From NCBI GenBank assembly GCA_903834675.1, contig CAILKC010000934.1, positions 1 to 7,355 on the forward strand: DNA of 7,355 bases, written 5' to 3'. A program made the position numbers and the translations under genes. The notes beneath the pieces were generated by a model. The model worked only from the letters and a program-made list of their open reading frames with translations, was not told the origin of the DNA and did no database searches. The stretch comes from an uncultured Victivallales bacterium. Lineage in GTDB: Bacteria; Verrucomicrobiota; Lentisphaeria; Oligosphaerales; JAFGRS01. Of the stretch, positions 6,066-7,355 are shown piece by piece (position 1 is the stretch's first letter; each line of letters begins with the position of its first letter).

Positions 6066-7148
6066 TTACCGGGTCACTGCGGCGAAGCTGGCAAACTGCC
6101 GTATCTTCTCCATCACGGCAACGCGGCGGCGCACCTGCTCGGGGGTGATCACCAGCGGCGCGCCGTGGCGCAGGGCCTTGTAGAAATCGTCATAGAAAGC
6201 GTTCACCGAGTTGACCGGCGGGGCGGCGCCGGCGCCGCCGGCCTGGACCTGGCCGCCGGGTTCCCAGGTGGCGGTTTGCCACTCGATCTTCTCGCCGTTG
6301 TAGCTGCGGTCGGGGGTCGGCTTGAGGTCCAGCGGTCGCGCTGGCATGCTGCTGAAGTCGACCCACTTCCATTCCAGTTTGCGCTCGCTGCCGTGCAGGC
6401 CGCCACGGGTGCCGGCGACCACCCAGCGTTCCTGCGGGTAGGGCCAGATGCTGGTCAGCTCGATTTCGACCGTGGGCCGACCGGGGCCGTAGAGGATGAT
6501 CTTGAGATGGTCCTCGGCGTCGCCGCTGCAGAGGAAGCGCTTGGCCTCGGCCCAGACCTGCGGCTCGCCTTCGCCGAACAACACCATGGCGTGGTCCAGC
6601 GGGTGCGGCCCATTGTTGTTCAGGTTGCCGCCGCCGACCTCCCGTGCCGTCTGCCAGTCCCAGCGCCGACCGAAACCGTGCCAGGCGAGGCGAATCTGCA
6701 CGATCTCGCCCAGGATGCCCGACTCGAGGACCTCTTTGATCTTCTGGAAGTCCGGCTCGTAACGGCGCTGCTGGAACGGCGCCACGATGCGCCCAGCGGC
6801 CTTGGCGGCCGCGGTCATCGCATCGACATCCGCCACCGTCAGCCCAAACGGCTTCTCGCAGAGGACGTGTTTGCCGGCGCAAAGAGCCTGAATGGCGTGG
6901 GCGGCGTGCAGGTAGTTGAAGGTGGAGACGATGACCAGCTCGACCTCGCGGTCGGCCAGCAGCGCCTCGATGCTGTCGTGCTTGCGGCAACCGAGTTCCT
7001 GGGCGCTCTGCGCCAAGCGTTCCGGGATGGCATCGGTGACGGCCACGACGCGGAAGTGGTCCTGCATGCCTTTGATGGCCTGGGCGTGAATAGACCAGCC
7101 ACTGCGTCCCAAGCCAATGATACCAACGTTGATAGGACGGTCCGCCAT
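6066..7148 (-). CDS. Gfo/Idh/MocA family NAD(P)-dependent oxidoreductase
   Basis: Encodes 360 residues, the usual length for the family. An N-terminal Rossmann fold carries GLGRSG at 12-17 for NAD(P) binding. CEKPFGLT around 97-104 holds the conserved Lys of the EKP motif (K99). The segment GGGNLNNNGPHPLDH (172-186) has the conserved His (H182) and Asp (D185) expected near the active site. The C-terminal half is the alpha/beta substrate domain. Members usually oxidise or epimerise sugars, sugar acids or inositols in the cytoplasm; the substrate here cannot be told from sequence. The start at 7148 is backed by AGGAG at 7155-7159, six bases away. A Gly/Ala/Pro stretch at 303-311 is coded by an 18-base perfect palindrome and looks like a flexible insertion. 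The next gene on the strand is the giant secreted protein, 225 bases on, which suggests a role in using sugars it releases. Confidence 0.95.
   Translation of the reverse strand: MADRPINVGIIGLGRSGWSIHAQAIKGMQDHFRVVAVTDAIPERLAQSAQELGCRKHDSIEALLADREVELVIVSTFNYLHAAHAIQALCAGKHVLCEKPFGLTVADVDAMTAAAKAAGRIVAPFQQRRYEPDFQKIKEVLESGILGEIVQIRLAWHGFGRRWDWQTAREVGGGNLNNNGPHPLDHAMVLFGEGEPQVWAEAKRFLCSGDAEDHLKIILYGPGRPTVEIELTSIWPYPQERWVVAGTRGGLHGSERKLEWKWVDFSSMPARPLDLKPTPDRSYNGEKIEWQTATWEPGGQVQAGGAGAAPPVNSVNAFYDDFYKALRHGAPLVITPEQVRRRVAVMEKIRQFASFAAVTR
6222..6239. repeat. 18-bp perfect palindrome inside the oxidoreductase gene
   Basis: GGCGGCGCC followed at once by its reverse complement GGCGCCGCC. It covers exactly codons 304-309 (Gly-Gly-Ala-Gly-Ala-Ala) in the C-terminal part of the protein. 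It probably arose by slippage or expansion of GC-rich codons. Confidence 0.7.
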
Positions 7149-7154
7149 GAGTCT

Positions 7155-7159
7155 CTCCT
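7155..7159 (-). promoter_or_regulatory. Ribosome-binding site of the oxidoreductase gene
   Basis: AGGAG on the minus strand lies six bases before the ATG at 7148. It is a standard Shine-Dalgarno sequence and supports this start. Confidence 0.8.
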
Positions 7160-7179
7160 GTTCTCTAATATGCAGAGTT

Positions 7180-7202
7180 CGGGGGCCATGGGTTGCCCCC
7201 CG
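7180..7202 (-). promoter_or_regulatory. Leader hairpin before the oxidoreductase gene
   Basis: GGGGGC (7181-7186) faces GCCCCC (7195-7200) across an eight-base loop, with C7180 and C7201-G7202 allowing slight extension. On the minus strand it ends about 20 bases before the Shine-Dalgarno sequence, so it would be in the mRNA leader if the upstream promoter is used. It has no T-tract. Its role is unknown. Confidence 0.35.
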
Positions 7203-7217
7203 CCTGACACTGTGGAA

Positions 7218-7239
7218 CGCGGCATCTCCGCCTGCCGCG
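7218..7239 (-). promoter_or_regulatory. Second leader hairpin before the oxidoreductase gene
   Basis: CGCGGCA (7218-7224) pairs perfectly with TGCCGCG (7233-7239) around an eight-base loop. It lies between the possible -10 element at 7268-7273 and the hairpin at 7180-7202, so the leader could fold into two consecutive stem-loops. Confidence 0.35.
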
Positions 7240-7267
7240 GCCGGGGTGCGGCAACCAACAGGTCCGC

Positions 7268-7297
7268 ACTATACACCGTGACCCCTGCCAGCGGTAA
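7268..7297 (-). promoter_or_regulatory. Possible promoter of the oxidoreductase gene
   Basis: On the minus strand TATAGT (7268-7273) matches five of six bases of the -10 consensus and stands out in very GC-rich DNA. An 18-base spacer upstream gives only TTACCG (7292-7297), a poor -35 match. If used, the leader would be roughly 110 bases and contain the two hairpins. The -35 is weak, so this is tentative. Confidence 0.3.
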
Positions 7298-7299
7298 CG

Positions 7300-7328
7300 C
7301 CGCGCGCGCGGGGAGGGGCGGGGCGGGG
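7300..7328 (+). other. Alternating CG palindrome joined to a G-quadruplex motif
   Basis: CCGCGCGCGCGG (7300-7311) is a 12-base perfect palindrome of alternating C and G, a sequence type prone to Z-DNA. It overlaps four runs of four Gs (7310-7313, 7315-7318, 7320-7323, 7325-7328) separated by single A, C and C bases. Four G4 runs with one-base loops are the textbook pattern for a very stable parallel G-quadruplex on the plus strand, with a C-rich complement. It lies just upstream of the possible promoter of the oxidoreductase gene. Confidence 0.7.
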
Positions 7329-7355
7329 CTGTTTCAAGAAACGACCGCCGTCGTA

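Noticed and set aside
6190..6990. A 266-residue minus-strand frame inside the oxidoreductase gene.
   Set aside because: It is Arg/Gly/Pro-rich and contained in the true gene, whose frame carries the Rossmann, EKP and GGG...H..D motifs.
7187..7189. A minus-strand ATG in the leader that could start an upstream frame overlapping the oxidoreductase start.
   Set aside because: It is out of frame, has no Shine-Dalgarno sequence and lies in a hairpin. Its continuation is the Arg/Ser-rich shadow of the oxidoreductase gene.

Overview
The window is a GC-rich bacterial chromosomal fragment. It holds three complete genes and possibly the last codons of a fourth at the left edge. Strong G/C preference at third codon positions gives long antisense and out-of-frame open reading frames, which I treat as shadows. 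The gene set (a very large secreted multidomain glycosidase-like protein, a Gfo/Idh/MocA oxidoreductase, and short repeats such as tandem CCCTGAA between genes) fits a free-living carbohydrate degrader. My guess is Planctomycetota/PVC or Armatimonadota. This is inference: no rRNA or taxonomic marker is present.

Layout. Positions 1-67 may be the 3' end of a plus-strand gene. Positions 68-302 are non-coding, with small tandem repeats and a strong leader hairpin. Positions 303-1400 (+) encode a membrane-anchored metallophosphoesterase of the YkuE/COG1408 type with all expected metal-binding motifs. A 99-base gap separates it from the convergent giant gene at 1500-5840 (-). That gene encodes a 1446-residue exported protein: N-terminal beta domain, TIM-barrel-like centre, beta domains, a helical segment, a NEW3-like domain, a CBM4_9-like module and a C-terminal F5/8 (discoidin) module. 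Positions 5841-6065 form an unusually structured intergenic region. Positions 6066-7148 (-) encode a 360-residue Gfo/Idh/MocA oxidoreductase. Its upstream region to 7355 has a possible promoter, leader hairpins, an alternating CG tract and a near-ideal G-quadruplex motif.

How the genes may work together. The oxidoreductase and the giant secreted protein are on the same strand, in that order. This suggests a sugar-use pair: extracellular binding or cleavage of a glycan, then cytoplasmic NAD(P)-dependent oxidation of a released sugar. The 225-base structured gap means co-transcription is possible but not shown. The metallophosphoesterase points the other way and is probably functionally separate.

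The best candidate for something undescribed is the giant protein: its ends are recognisable ancillary modules, but I cannot assign its catalytic core to a named glycoside hydrolase family. The structured DNA at 5886-5998 and the G-quadruplex/CG tract at 7300-7328 are the most notable non-coding signals.
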